64,000 nucleotides of DNA from Cylindrobasidium torrendii FP15055 ss-10 (Eukaryota; Basidiomycota; Agaricomycetes; Agaricales; Physalacriaceae): positions 44,359 to 108,358 of the forward strand of contig KN880506.1 in assembly GCA_000934385.1 (NCBI GenBank), in the 5' to 3' direction. Under the pieces are notes generated by a model, which worked only from the letters and a program-made list of their open reading frames with translations, was not told the origin of the DNA and did not search any database. Of the stretch, positions 13,761 through 25,194 are shown piece after piece (the first letter of the stretch is position 1; each line of letters opens with the position of its first letter). The position numbers and the translations under genes are program-made.

Positions 13761-15460
13761 TCATGGAGTCCGATTACGCCTATGTGGCTTTGTATCGTCC
13801 GACGCTCTCGCATTTGCCTCCAGTGATAATGTACTAGCAGGAACGACTGTGGGTGAAGGCACATACGGAGGCGGGACAGGACCAGCATCGCTATGCTGAA
13901 ACGTAGGTATATCATCTCCCTCCTCTTCCTCTCGAGTCAAGGCCGGCGGTACACTCGTGTTCGAGCCGCCGTTCTGATACCCATACCATGACAGGCGTGA
14001 GGGTCTTGCGCTGGCACCGCTCGGGGATGGTGAAGGTAACGTCGTCGCCGATGCTTGATTCTGGTATCCATACCAAGATAGTCGTGAAGGGTTCCCTGCC
14101 ATTGTTGAAGGTAGTGATGTTGAGGATTCTTCGGCTGGTTGCTTGAGTTGGCTGGACGGACGCTGGACCATGTACGGGCTGACCACATCCGTTGGAGGAA
14201 TGAATAGTTCGACTTCGCCGCTTTGCGTCTTTGGGGAAGCCCGTCTTCTTCGCCACCAATAGATAAATCCTAGGATTGCGAGAATGAGGGGCACACCGAG
14301 ACCGACAACAAGTCCGATAATTGTGGTGCGGGTTTTGGCGTCCCTGGCAGCGGCTTCTGCAGCAGCTTGTGCGTCGAGAACGGTGCCATTGCCACTGGAG
14401 CTGGCCAAGCTACCGCAAGAGGCGGAGCTATAATCTTTGAAGAACTAGCAGTCAGCACAGCTTCACGGTGTGACGGGAACGGAACAAATGGGTTGAATGG
14501 AGTCCAGGAGTTATGAGGAAGACGGAGCTGAGTACTGAGTGTCGGCGCGCACCTTTGGAGGTCATTACAGTAGGATTCCCATACGCGACATTGCCGTCTC
14601 TGAGGTTTGATCAACTACATTTTCATTTGGCCGATGGTCTACGCACGCATCCACAGCACTAGCTAATCATAATTCAGCGCATAATCATCAGGAAGGCTAT
14701 GCACATACCAATCATCATTTGACCGGGGTCAGCGTTATTCACAAAGGTATACGCGTCGTCTTCGCCGCTTGTTGTTACATTGGTAAGACCCCAGGAATCA
14801 AGTTGTGTGAAAGAGAGTTGGTATGGAGGGACGCCGCCCTTGAGGCGTATACCCCAGAATCCGCATGCACTTAGCGTGGATGTCGAAGAGAGGTTGGACT
14901 TTATGGTGAAGTCTGAATCCTCGGAGTCGTCCGTGACACAACCGGAATTCACGCCATCTACACTTTTTGTCAGGCCTGGGCGAAGCTAAACTGGTCACTT
15001 GGCACGTACCATCCACCGTGAAGAGTGTTGGATCAGTACCGCCTGTGCCGTCATCGGAGTCGATGATATTTAGGAATAACTCAGACCCTGTCAAGTTGAG
15101 CTCATGTTGGCCCCGTGCATAGTGTTTTACTCACCCGCTGGGCTGGTCACCGTCCAAGTCAAGTTGCTCGGGTCGTCTCCTAGAAGCTGCGTCTTGACGC
15201 TACCACCCTTCTCCCACGCACGCATGAAATACGGCGGGGTGCCCATACCGCCCTTGGTGCCATTCATGACCGTAAATTCAATCTTCTCGCATGTCCCAAA
15301 TGTCGTCGACGACGTCTGCGGCATTGCGATTAGGCATTTATTGCACGGAAAGAGCAAGGTTACACACGGCAGTTCTCATCCCCCACATGAACTCCTCCGT
15401 CTTAACTGCACTGCCGAGTGGCACCGAAACTAGGAGCAGAAAGAACGACCAGTGCGCCAT
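13761..15460 (-). CDS. secreted single-pass membrane protein, paralogue A
   Basis: Predicted 439 residues from six exons (complement 15368..15460, 15135..15315, 15010..15087, 14709..14957, 14553..14597, 13761..14434). A signal peptide (MAHWSFFLLLVSVPLGSA) precedes an ectodomain with conserved Cys (FGTCEKIEF, CVTDDSED, ACGFWGIRLKGGVPPY) and many N-glycosylation sites. Next come a Ser/Gly stalk, one membrane helix (IIGLVVGLGVPLILAILGFIYWW) with a basic stop-transfer (RRRR), and a Pro/Ser-rich cytoplasmic tail. The tail repeats the motif PSRLSWYGYQN twice. The neighbour at 16376..18268 has the same exon plan and topology. I do not recognise a named domain; a cell-surface sensor or wall-anchored protein is possible but unproven. 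Confidence 0.8.
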
Positions 15461-16375
15461 GGCGTAGCAAGTGGCGGGGGCGGCGGGTTCTATTAAACCG
15501 AGCCCGTTGTGATGAAAGCGAAAGTGAAAGGGTATTATGCTCGAGGCCGTTACGCGATTCCAGTATGTCCGTAATGTTGATGAACGCGATCGGCGGTGCC
15601 GCACCGTAGACTTGACACTGACCACTGACAGTGGTGGTGAGTGACTAGTGACTAATGGCTCACGTTTTAACAAGAGGCATGGTATATAAATGTCCACGAA
15701 GATTTCCTGCCCAACGAGAACAGCATGTCCAAACAAAACTGCGAGATAAATGTGAGACGCGTTCGAAGGCGCGGTGCATCATTCCCGGTGCAACGTACAC
15801 GGTATTATACTTGCAAACAAATGATATCCTCACTTCCGAGTAGTGGAGTGGTGTCTATGTCTAACAAGGGGGGTTGAATGGCACCCAAGAAAATAATGCC
15901 TACGCTATGCAAGCAGCTCGGTCGTATTACTGTACAAGTCAGTGCATACAAACCACGACGCAGCCTCTACATCTTAACCAATAATTTATATGCGCATTCG
16001 TCGCTAAGAGTACAAGGCGTAACGAAGGGCGTATCCGATGATGTAGATAAACCGACGCTCCTCGTAAAACCAAAAAGTTTGTCGGCCCTACAAGCGGAAG
16101 GTCGTAAGCTAGTGTGGGCTGCAATGAAATGTCAATGTGAGGGGGGGATGCGAATGAATCGAAAAAAAAATTGTTCGCAAAAAGAATTGGTCGATAGGTA
16201 AAAAGTGGTAAGTGGTATGTAGTAGAGACGAAAAACCAAGAAGGACTATGGGGCAACGGATACACGACAGCAGCAAGTTTGTCAATAGGAGTAGTAGTTT
16301 ACAACGAGGGGACCCTAGGGAACACGACCACGGAGGGGAAGGAGGAAGGATAACCATTTTGGGCGCAGGCGTACT
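15461..16375. other. intergenic between membrane-protein paralogues
   Basis: About 915 bp with no recognisable gene. It should contain the promoter of paralogue A and the 3' UTR of paralogue B. A short A-run lies near 16160. Confidence 0.45.
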
Positions 16376-18268
16376 TTACATATCTCCTGTCTCCTGCCGT
16401 GAACGGTCGAGATATGGAGGCGGAAGCTCGCGCACGACGCCGCCGTCCTGATGTTGGTATACGATCTCTCCCGGTGACCGCGGTGCCGACCCTGCGCGCG
16501 CTCGTTGTGGGTCGAGCCCTGCTGCTTCCTGTGACTTTGCCCTTCGGTTAGGGACTAGCGGGGCGTTCGAATTCCATGTTGTCGGCCTTTCGTTTGTAGA
16601 GCCAGCCGATGAACTTGGCGGATAGCCGGACAATTGGTACACCGATGATGAACGATTGCCCTCCGATGTATGTGGTGTTGTTGGGTGCGCGACCATGTTG
16701 TACGGGTCGAAGTCGCGGGACTGCTCAGGGTGGGCGGGGTTGACACCCTTGCCTACGAATGACTGCAGGTGGGGATAGTGTGCGACCGTGCTTGAGCCGC
16801 TTGGTCCTTCAGCCATATACGGCGAAGGTTGCAGGGTGTGCACGTCTGGATCGATATCCAGCGCAGGCTGGTTTGCTCTGCGCCTTCTCCACCACCAAAA
16901 GCCCAGACCAAGCAAGATAAGAACCGGAACGATAGTGCCTACGGTGGCGCCGACAATGACGCCTGTGTTCGAGGACTTATTGGCCGCTCGTTCTGCTGCT
17001 GCCGCAGCGTCCAGTTCAGTGGAGTTGCCGCTAGAGCTGACAAGAGAGCCACAATCCGTGTCTGTCTCGCCTGAGGACTGCGGTCAGATCCTGCCTATCC
17101 TGCGCCATGAAGAGAACTCACCAGTTGTTGTAATATACGGGTTACCATATGCAACACGACCGGTACTGCGTGCCAAGGTTAGTTTACTCGCTCTCGAAGG
17201 CCTTGTGAAACGCACGAGTCCACTGCAGATGCTGGAGGTCTATAAGTCACGTATTCGCTGAAGTCATTGCTGGATACGTACCTATCAAGAGTTTCCCACC
17301 ATCCGCCCGGTTTATGTATGTGTAGGCGTCGTCGTCCTGGTTTGTCGTCACATTCGTGATATATGCCGAGTTTACTTGTGCGAAAGAAATATTGAAGGGC
17401 GACACCCCACCCTTGATGCGAAGACCCCAGGGGGCACAAGGGGGGAGTCCAGCGTCGGAGCTGCTGTTTGAGTAGATGGTGAAGCTATCCTGCGCCTGGT
17501 CTTGGACACAGTTCTCCGTGCTCCCGGCTGGAACGGACCGTTAGCAAACTTTTCATGTTGCAGGCGAGGTACGCAGAGCAGGGTCAGGTGAGAGCGCGCG
17601 CCCTGGGAGGCAATAGATGGGGACCGGATTCCACTTACTCTCCACTGTAAATGGCTTGGGAGAAACGCCGCCAGAACTGTCGTTTGAATCGATAACATTG
17701 AGGATAAGCTGGGAACCTGGCGATAGCATTAGCCCCGTGTGTGAGACTTGGGAACATATGATGGCGCGGGCCTGGCGCATGGTGCCAGAGGTAGATCGTT
17801 GGAGAAATCAACAATGTGGCAATGGGCTTGCTTGCTTGCTTGTGTGGGAAGGGAAGGACAACTCACCTGGTGGGCTGGTGACCGTCCAGTGCAGCGAGTT
17901 TGCATCGTCTCCAATCATCTGGGTCTTCATTCCTCCGCCCTTTTCGAATGCGCGCATGTAGTACGGTGGGACGCCGGACGAGTTGCCTGTGTACTTGGGC
18001 CAATTGGTAACCTTGATGTCGAGCGACTGACATGATCCAAGCGTTGACGAGACGGACTGCACAATGCGTATCAGTGACAAGTTCGGTGTGGGGGTTATTT
18101 ATGTTTCAACCCGGGCGCGGGGACGGAAAGTACGTATACGCGGAAAGCGGGAGGACGCACACTGGACGAGAAAGCCCATTGGAATATCTTTGCGGTCTGT
18201 GCTTCGCAAGAGGGTGCCAGCACTGCGAGCAACGCCAATGCAAGTCTGGAGGAGGAGGACGAGAACAT
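16376..18268 (-). CDS. secreted single-pass membrane protein, paralogue B
   Basis: Predicted 454 residues; exons (complement) 18161..18268, 17867..18056, 17639..17716, 17278..17527, 17122..17165 and 16376..17070. Layout matches paralogue A exon by exon (third exon 78 bp in both). Signal peptide (FSSSSSRLALALLAVLAPSCEA), Cys-containing ectodomain (LGSCQSLDI, NCVQDQAQDSF, PCAPWGLRIKGGV), stalk GSLVSSSGNSTELDA, one membrane helix (VIVGATVGTIVPVLILLGLGFWWW) followed by RRRR, then a long Pro/Ser-rich tail. The donor of exon 4 is ambiguous: gtacgt at 17281 would need a different acceptor, whereas gtatcc at 17277 keeps the frame with the conserved VAYGNP segment. Function unknown. Confidence 0.75.
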
Positions 18269-19207
18269 GGCGTTCGAGAGCACACGCCGCGACGTGGGCC
18301 CGGGATGGTCGATTTGCGAGAGAAGGAAGAAAAAACAAAGCAAATAGAATAGAACGAAGACCGCGAGAGCGCAGCGGGGGCGCTGGTGGTGGTGGTAAAG
18401 AGAAAGAGGCCGTCGGCCTATGTCCGCGTGGATCAATGTGATATACATACCGTAGTCATACCGTGTCTGGGGTCCGCATCGAGGCCATGCATGGGCGCCA
18501 ATTGGTCCCTTTTTCCGGTCTTACAGGTTACACAGAGTACGAAAAGTTATAGAAACCTACCTTTATGTAGGAAAGTGCCGACGAACTAGGTAGGTTGACG
18601 GCGACGTCCTTACCCTCTGCCAAATGTCTTTTTCTTATTTTCATTTTCATACTCTGACTGATGAGGTTCCTGAACAATGGACGCCTCCCGCCATCCGTAA
18701 CGGGCCTGACTCCTGGTCCGCCTCCTGGCTCTTCGGCAGTGCGATAACTTGCACAGGTATAGTCAAGTTTACTGAACACTTTGTTCCACTTGAACAGCGT
18801 CGCCCCGCTCCGTAGTATCGGTTGGCGCGCTCATACTTGTTTCGTGAGCGCTGGCGTGTTGAGTGGGGTCGAAGGTTTAAGATGTGAATCAGAAACGATC
18901 ACCGCTGGCGGACCTTCCGGTTTTGGGACAAGGTCGCTTTTTTAAGCTTAACGGTGCTCGAGCAGTGTTGATTGGAGGTAGTTTCTTAGGCCGAAATAGC
19001 CTACCGCACACCTCTGGTAAATTTCTCTTTTTGAGAAATGGACTTATGATGCGAGGATCTTCCAGCTGAGCGCTTTTTTCATATGATATCCTATCTCCAG
19101 CGCTCGAAAGCGGTTGCTAACTTGCGTCTTGCTTTCGTCGCTTATACTACATCTCGATTGGGCTCTCCAAGAGTCAAGAAGGTATCGCAGCCAAGTATCA
19201 CTGCTAT
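18269..19207. other. intergenic
   Basis: About 940 bp. The left part should be the promoter of membrane-protein paralogue B. I find only short frames and no RNA gene. Confidence 0.4.
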
Positions 19208-20857
19208 TTAAGATGCATTATCCCGCAAAATTTTATTCAATCCGTCCCGCTTCAGGCAGTTGTCGAAATGAAAGCTCTTCGCCAACCGCTCCAAATCACC
19301 ATCGTTCATTCCGCGGAATATCTCCGCCCACTCTGCTACCAGATATTCCGCGAGCAGAATGGTCCTTGTTATCCTTGTCACTCGGCCCTCGACCGTCCAA
19401 AGCGGAGGATAAAGCTTGCGCTTGGACTCGTCCGAAACCATGTCCTTAACGTGCTCGATAATGGGCGTATAGATGTCCTTGACGTTCTTGTCATCCGCTC
19501 CCCATGCGTCGGCCGCGAGTCGATGCTTCTTCGCAAGAAACTCCTCAAACGTCTTCATGTACGGTGTATCCGGAGACACGTACACCATTCCCTGAAAGCC
19601 GATGTCTTTGTATAACCAAATAGACCAACTCAGCTTATCCTACGCAGACATTCAGTTTAGCTGTGTAACTCCGAGCAAAACCAGGCGCAACTGACCTTTC
19701 CGTAGAGCTTCAACTGGTCATTAAGCACCTGGTACCGCGTCCTGTTAATCTCCTCTGTTGTGTCCCCGTCATACGCCTTGCGCGCATACACCGGACCCCA
19801 TTCTCCGTTCCACACACACAGCCCTCGCTCGTCCATCCACTTCCGCTTCCTCTCATACGTCGCCTTCATGCGTGCCTTCTGCTCCTCGCTCCCCACATAC
19901 ACTTCAGGCGAATTGGGGAACCCAAACGGCGAGTAGTCGTGAATGGCATACGCCACATTCTCGCCCCAGCGCTCGCGTACATTATCGGGGAACTTGCTAA
20001 AGTCTGACGCGAACGTATTCCCATCCAAGAAAATGATGTGCTTGTCGTCGATGGCGCGGATGGCTGCACACAAACGGTCGTACAGCCCCGTCAGTCGCGC
20101 CTGGGTCGGATGGGGGTCTGCAGGCTCGTTCAGGAGGTTGTACCCAGCTACCCACGGGTTCTCCACATAATGCGTCGCCAGGATTTCCCATAGCCAGACA
20201 AATCGATCTTGCAGATTCTTGTGTCTCCAGAAGAGTGGTATGTGTGTCCCACCATCGGCGTGCCAGCCACCGCTTTGCCCGCCAGGTGCGGTATGGACAT
20301 CGATGATAGTGTAGATGGAGTGGGCGGCGCAGTATTTGATGGCTCTGTCGAGGTGTGCGAGACCACTAGGTTTCAGTACGCCGGGATTACTGTCATCTGG
20401 GGGGACTGGTGAGCCAAAGTGCTGGTGGCCGGCATGGGACGCTAGTAGCTTACCCTCGAAGTGACGATAGCTCACTGCAATTCGGATACAGTTGAGACCC
20501 AAAGACTGGAAGAACGCGGCGTCTGCGTCCGTGAAGAAGTTCTCCAAGAACTTGGGTGTCAATGTGAGCTTGAGAGCCTGTGTGCGCAAACGCCATACTT
20601 AAACCAACCTTGTCGAAGAAAAATTCAGCCCGTTCCTTTCCAAGGACATCCGCAAGGCTATCTCGGATTTGGTACTCACAACCGGGAAAACCTATCGTGA
20701 GTGTAAAGCATCAGTTCGGCGCCAGTGTCTGTTAATTAGGCAAACCTGAAATAAAATTCTCCATCATCATCCAACCACCGAGCCCAGCGCCGCGTAGGAC
20801 AACAGGCGCGCCGTTTTCGTTAACGATATCAGTCCCGGACACATGCAAGAATGACAT
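19208..20857 (-). CDS. glycoside hydrolase family 5 protein
   Basis: Predicted 477 residues from exons (complement) 20746..20857, 20609..20691, 20454..20550, 19696..20405 and 19208..19639. It starts MSFLHVSGTDIVNENG and has LRGAGLGGWMMMENF, the region IRIAVSYRHFE, IDVHTAPGGQSG, the acid/base GYNLLNEPAD (Glu) and the nucleophile region CVWNGEWGPVY (Glu), as expected for a retaining GH5 (clan A) glycosidase. No signal peptide is visible at the N-terminus, so it may be cytosolic, unlike the secreted exo-beta-1,3-glucanases. Closest by eye to fungal intracellular glucan or glucosyl-lipid hydrolases; subfamily and substrate cannot be fixed from sequence alone. Confidence 0.85.
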
Positions 20858-21651
20858 GTCGAGGTAAGAGCCTGAGGGCAAACGCTCAGGTGCTCAAGGG
20901 GACTGCAGCGTGCGGCCCGGAAAGCCGGGGTGGAGAAACCTCGGTTTCCTGCTCTCACATCCTAGCACATTTCACAGCCTCAGAAATATACTCGACAATG
21001 TTGATGGACTTGAAAGCAGACCGTAGGATCGTTGTGTCCTAAAAGGAGATCAGATTTCCGGCAATCCCCGCTAGTAGCACGAGGCTACGAGAACCGTTTG
21101 GGCCGACGGACTTGTCTTCCTGCGCGACCCCTTCTGAGGATCAAAATGATTGCCCAGTTTACGCCTGGACGCGTCCTTGACAAAAGCATGCAACCAAAAA
21201 TTAACTTGGTTGAAAACTTGCGAGAGCGTGCAGACTCTATGTAAAGTGATGGAGATCAAAGCGCATCACTGAGTCCGCGGGTGATGCTTTCCTTTGAGCC
21301 GCATGTGGCGTAGTGACAATAATCACAATGACCACATTTGGTCAGCACAATGGTTCGTTCACCAATACACTTGAAGAAACACGCGGATTCTGACGCGAAG
21401 TTTGTAATGCCAGAGCTCATGCGGAGCCCCCATTGGTTGAACTACAGCGTCTATCGCGGAAGCTTGATAATTTTTGACAATGCGCACCGCTGTACCACCG
21501 AACTATCCCATGCTATACGGAGAGACAGATAAGTTGGACAGATGTACTTAAAGCCTTGGTACATTTCATTCGTTCTCAAGTTACTACCCACTCTTCCTCT
21601 CTCACATCTAAAGCCTTCTTCCCGCTCTTATAACCTTTGCTTTCGACCAAT
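20858..21651. other. divergent promoter region
   Basis: About 790 bp between the start codons of the GH5 gene (minus) and the NmrA-like gene (plus). No gene is visible; it presumably contains both promoters. Confidence 0.5.
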
Positions 21652-22613
21652 ATGTCCTCTCGTAGCGTTGCCGTGCTTGGTTATGGAACTCTCGGAAAGC
21701 CTATTACCCATGTATGTGCTGCCAGCCGCTCGATTGGAACCACACCTCATTCCTTGGATTAGGCCCTTGGTGCCGAAGGCGCCAAAGTCATCGTCCTTTC
21801 GCGCGACCCCTCCAAGCTCGATCTTCCCGCGGGCGTTGCCAGTGCTGCGACTACTTACGACGACGAAGCCACTTTAGCCAAGATCTTTAAGGACCACAAC
21901 GTCGACATCATCGTATCAACCTTGAGTGAGTTCGGCGAGACTCAACTTGTCGCTGCCCGCGCTGGCAAAGCCGCTGGAACTGTCAAGCTCTTCGTGCCCA
22001 GCGAGTTTGGCACCGTGACCAACGGCAACAAGCAAAGCGTGTTTGCGAACAAGGACAGGATCTCGGAGACCATTTCGAAGGAGATTGGGATTCCGACGCT
22101 GCGAGTCTATAATGGAGTCTTCCTCGAGTTTCTTCCTTACTTCACCGGTGCTACTACGCACCCAGGCAAAGTGGCTATCCTGAAGGGAGGAAAGGGACAG
22201 ACCAAGATGTCGACGACTTCCATTGGAGATATAGCTGGTAAGACACCCTTGTTAGGAGCATACATTGGTCGCTGATATGCTTTGCAGCATTCCTGGCTCA
22301 CGTTCTCGTCGCCCTTCCTTACTCCCAGCTCGAGAACATTATTGTTCGTCTCGAAGGACAGGGCCTGACGCTACAAGATGTCGCCAAGATTGCTGGACGC
22401 GAAACGGTCTTTGTGGATGCTGCTGAACTCACGGGCGGTTCGTTCATTGCATTGCTGCAGGGACTTACAGAGGTGGGCCAGGGGCGAAGCAGCTACGACC
22501 CCACGGAGCCTGAAGCCAGCCTCGAGGTCATCGAAGCGCGTGCAGGCAGTGGAAACACGCTTTGGAAGGAGTACAAGTTTAAGCAGGTCACCCCAGAAAT
22601 CTTCAATAACTAG
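21652..22613 (+). CDS. NmrA-like / isoflavone-reductase-like NAD(P)-binding protein
   Basis: Predicted 286 residues from exons 21652..21711, 21763..22237 and 22288..22613. The Rossmann start VAVLGYGTLGKPI is followed by VIVLSRDPSKL, DIIVSTLSEFGETQL, VKLFVPSEFG (the characteristic segment of atypical SDRs of this group) and PTLRVYNGVFLEF. Members sense the NADP redox state or reduce phenylpropanoid-like substrates; no catalytic Lys pattern is clear enough to choose. A short 20-codon first exon ends in the dinucleotide-binding loop, a common intron position in this family. Cytosolic, function inferred only at family level. Confidence 0.87.
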
Positions 22614-25194
22614 ATAGACGCACTGGCAGGAAAGGATTAATGTGTAATTTTGTAATGTTATGCTTTCCACTTTGCATGAGTCGACCAAGTGTCGAGATAT
22701 TTCAGTTTGCAGTTGACATCGAGCTGCATTGATGTAGTCTAGCATTGATGTCAAGGCTGGTCCGATGGGTGGAAGACTGGAGCAGTGAGCACGTGATCGT
22801 GTCAATTCTTGACTTTGCGCACTCATCAACACGACCAAGTTGCGGGCGCATATATCCTCGTTCTTCAATCTGGATCAAGACTATTATGTTATGGTGGACA
22901 ACAAGCCCACGACCGGGTCTCAGCGGGCACAGGAATAGCGTGCAGCGACGGTCATCTGGCGCTCGCTCTCGACCCCAAATGATGTAGCGACGCTAAAACT
23001 CGATGAGGAGTATCATCAGCGTCTCTGAGCACGACCAGGACGAAATCGAGCGGGTTGAGCTGAGAGGATATCACCCAGCATCTGTGGGCTGGCCGCGCGC
23101 AGTGAGAAAGGTCAAGAGGACCGAGGTGCACGACCAGCGCCAAGGAAGACCAACATTCGTTCTGTTGCGACAGAAGGATGGGGGCGTGTGGGAATTGGTA
23201 CGCTGAGCTGGATGGATTGGTAGGATGGGCTAGTGGATGGGTTGTGGATATGTCCCCAGGCGCCGTGAGGGTGTTGAGTGAGTCGCCGCTTCTCTCTTTG
23301 TTTCGATTTCTTCCCGCGGATTTTCCCATCTCGTTCAATTCTTCATTCTTCTTTTCAGGCCCCCTTGGAAACCGCTATGTACGATTTCGCTGGAGCGAAA
23401 ATTTTAGGGCTAGGATCGTGACCGCAGGCGCTGGATACCACTCGGCCGTCTGGCTAGATCTCGTTAAGATGTTTTGGGCACGTATGTTTACTTCTGAAAA
23501 TTCTGTTCGTCCCTGTTTACTCATCCCGCTGTCAGTGTGCGCACATCGACGTCAAATCATTGCTGGAGCAAATACGACCTGGAAATGGGGCCGGCGCCTC
23601 CACCGAAGCGGCCTCTACCACCCTCCGCGCCTGCGCTCGCTTATAGGGCCATTTCGCTTGAACCTTAGCCGCCGGAACCGCGAGTACGAACACGCTCAGG
23701 GCTAGGAATGGACAGCATGCCGACGTCTTTGTCCAAGAGGGCCCGAACGACACCGCCTACTGATTCTCTCGACGTATCTGTTGCGCCCGTTCAGCCTCTC
23801 CTTCCAACTTCCAAGCCAACTTTTCGATCATTCTTCAACACCAACGTCGAAGGTACAGCCGTATTGGTGCTCGCTGAGGCTCCCTGTGCGTGTTGGACAC
23901 TTTGGACGGCTTGTCGCTCGTGCTGTATCCTCTGTATGGCGTCAAGGAGGTCATTGACGCGGCGCGGAACCCATCGAATTGGTTGGAGCATCGGGGATGC
24001 GCAGATTCTGTGCAGGAGCTATGGGTGGACTGGCGAGAGCGAGCAAGGGCAGGACGCAGTGTGCGGTGCCGAGTTGACTCGAAGGACCGGTGGGTACCCT
24101 TGACTCTCCTTTGCGTCTCGCAGGATACTGAGATGAAAGTAGAAGTGCAGTACGTGCGGCCTGAAAGGTTGCGGTGTACAGTACGGACGCGGCAAGTGCT
24201 CGAAGGCATTCAATGTTCGTGTGAACCAGCTGCGCAGAGTGGAGTCGGGTGGCAGCTAGCGGGCACTATGAAGGACGGAGCTGCCATGGGCGATACGACT
24301 GACGCAAAGGACGATATCAGGACGACATTCAGGGAATTATTAAGAACACGGATGCCAGAATTCTATGTGCGCACCATAACTTTGTGCGTGTTCCATGAAA
24401 TTCAAAGTTTATCGCAATTTGACTGACAACATGCCTAGACGAATAACGACGACGCCTGGAGAAGAAGGCAAGCGAGGGCCTTCAAGCGGCCGCATGTTCG
24501 AGGTCGGCATGCTACGCGTGCTCGAAGCGGAGGAGCCCGTCGAGGTCATCTGGAACAGAGACGCTCAAGGCGATTTGATCAACCACATCTTGGGCTAGGA
24601 AACTGCCGGGGGGATTGTCAGCAGGGAGGCGCCGCCGAAGCAACGTATCGCGTGGGAAAACGAGCGGGTCGCAAATGGTCACTCTGTGTCGCAGGTGGGA
24701 CCCTGTGAGCCGAGGGCATTCGTTCACCCTGCCGCCTGCACTGGCGGGACTTGCGACTCCTGGAGTTGGATATGGTATGGAGGGTAGTATCTTCGCCGTT
24801 TTCCTAAGCATCGGGTCGGCGTCGCGCGGTGCAATTGCTGAGTATGGCGTGTACTCGAGAGGAGGCTGGCGTGCAGCGCCGTACAACGGACAGTAATGTT
24901 ATAGACTATCGGCTGGCGTCGTAACCGCCAGAACATCCGCCTTCACTTTGTGGGCTGGGCTGCTGCGACGACATGATATTTCGAGTGTTGCGGTCGTTCT
25001 CAGGGTACAATCAATATTCACACTGAAAATCACTCTTCCCCAATTGGTGTCGGTGTTTTTGAGAAGCTGGGTGTTGCACATGTCCGTGCTTCCTCACTCA
25101 GGTCAGAATCATTGCGGTACGAAAGCCCAGCGCTTAGGCCCTCGGCGCTCAGCGCCTTGTGACGAGGGCTCTGCGTGTTCTGCCTTTCACCATC
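22614..25194. other. unresolved region, possibly a decayed or intron-rich gene
   Basis: Several medium-length frames overlap here, including 23003..23206 (about 67 codons, charged), 23708..23850 (start MDSMPTSLSKRARTTPP, then a good donor gtacagc) and 24395..24598. I could not assemble any consistent multi-exon gene or recognise a domain on either strand. Candidate splice pairs exist (for example a donor near 23200 and a polypyrimidine acceptor at about 23358). It may be one weakly conserved gene with many introns, or gene debris. The last part should contain the promoter of the TPR-CHAT gene. Confidence 0.3.
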
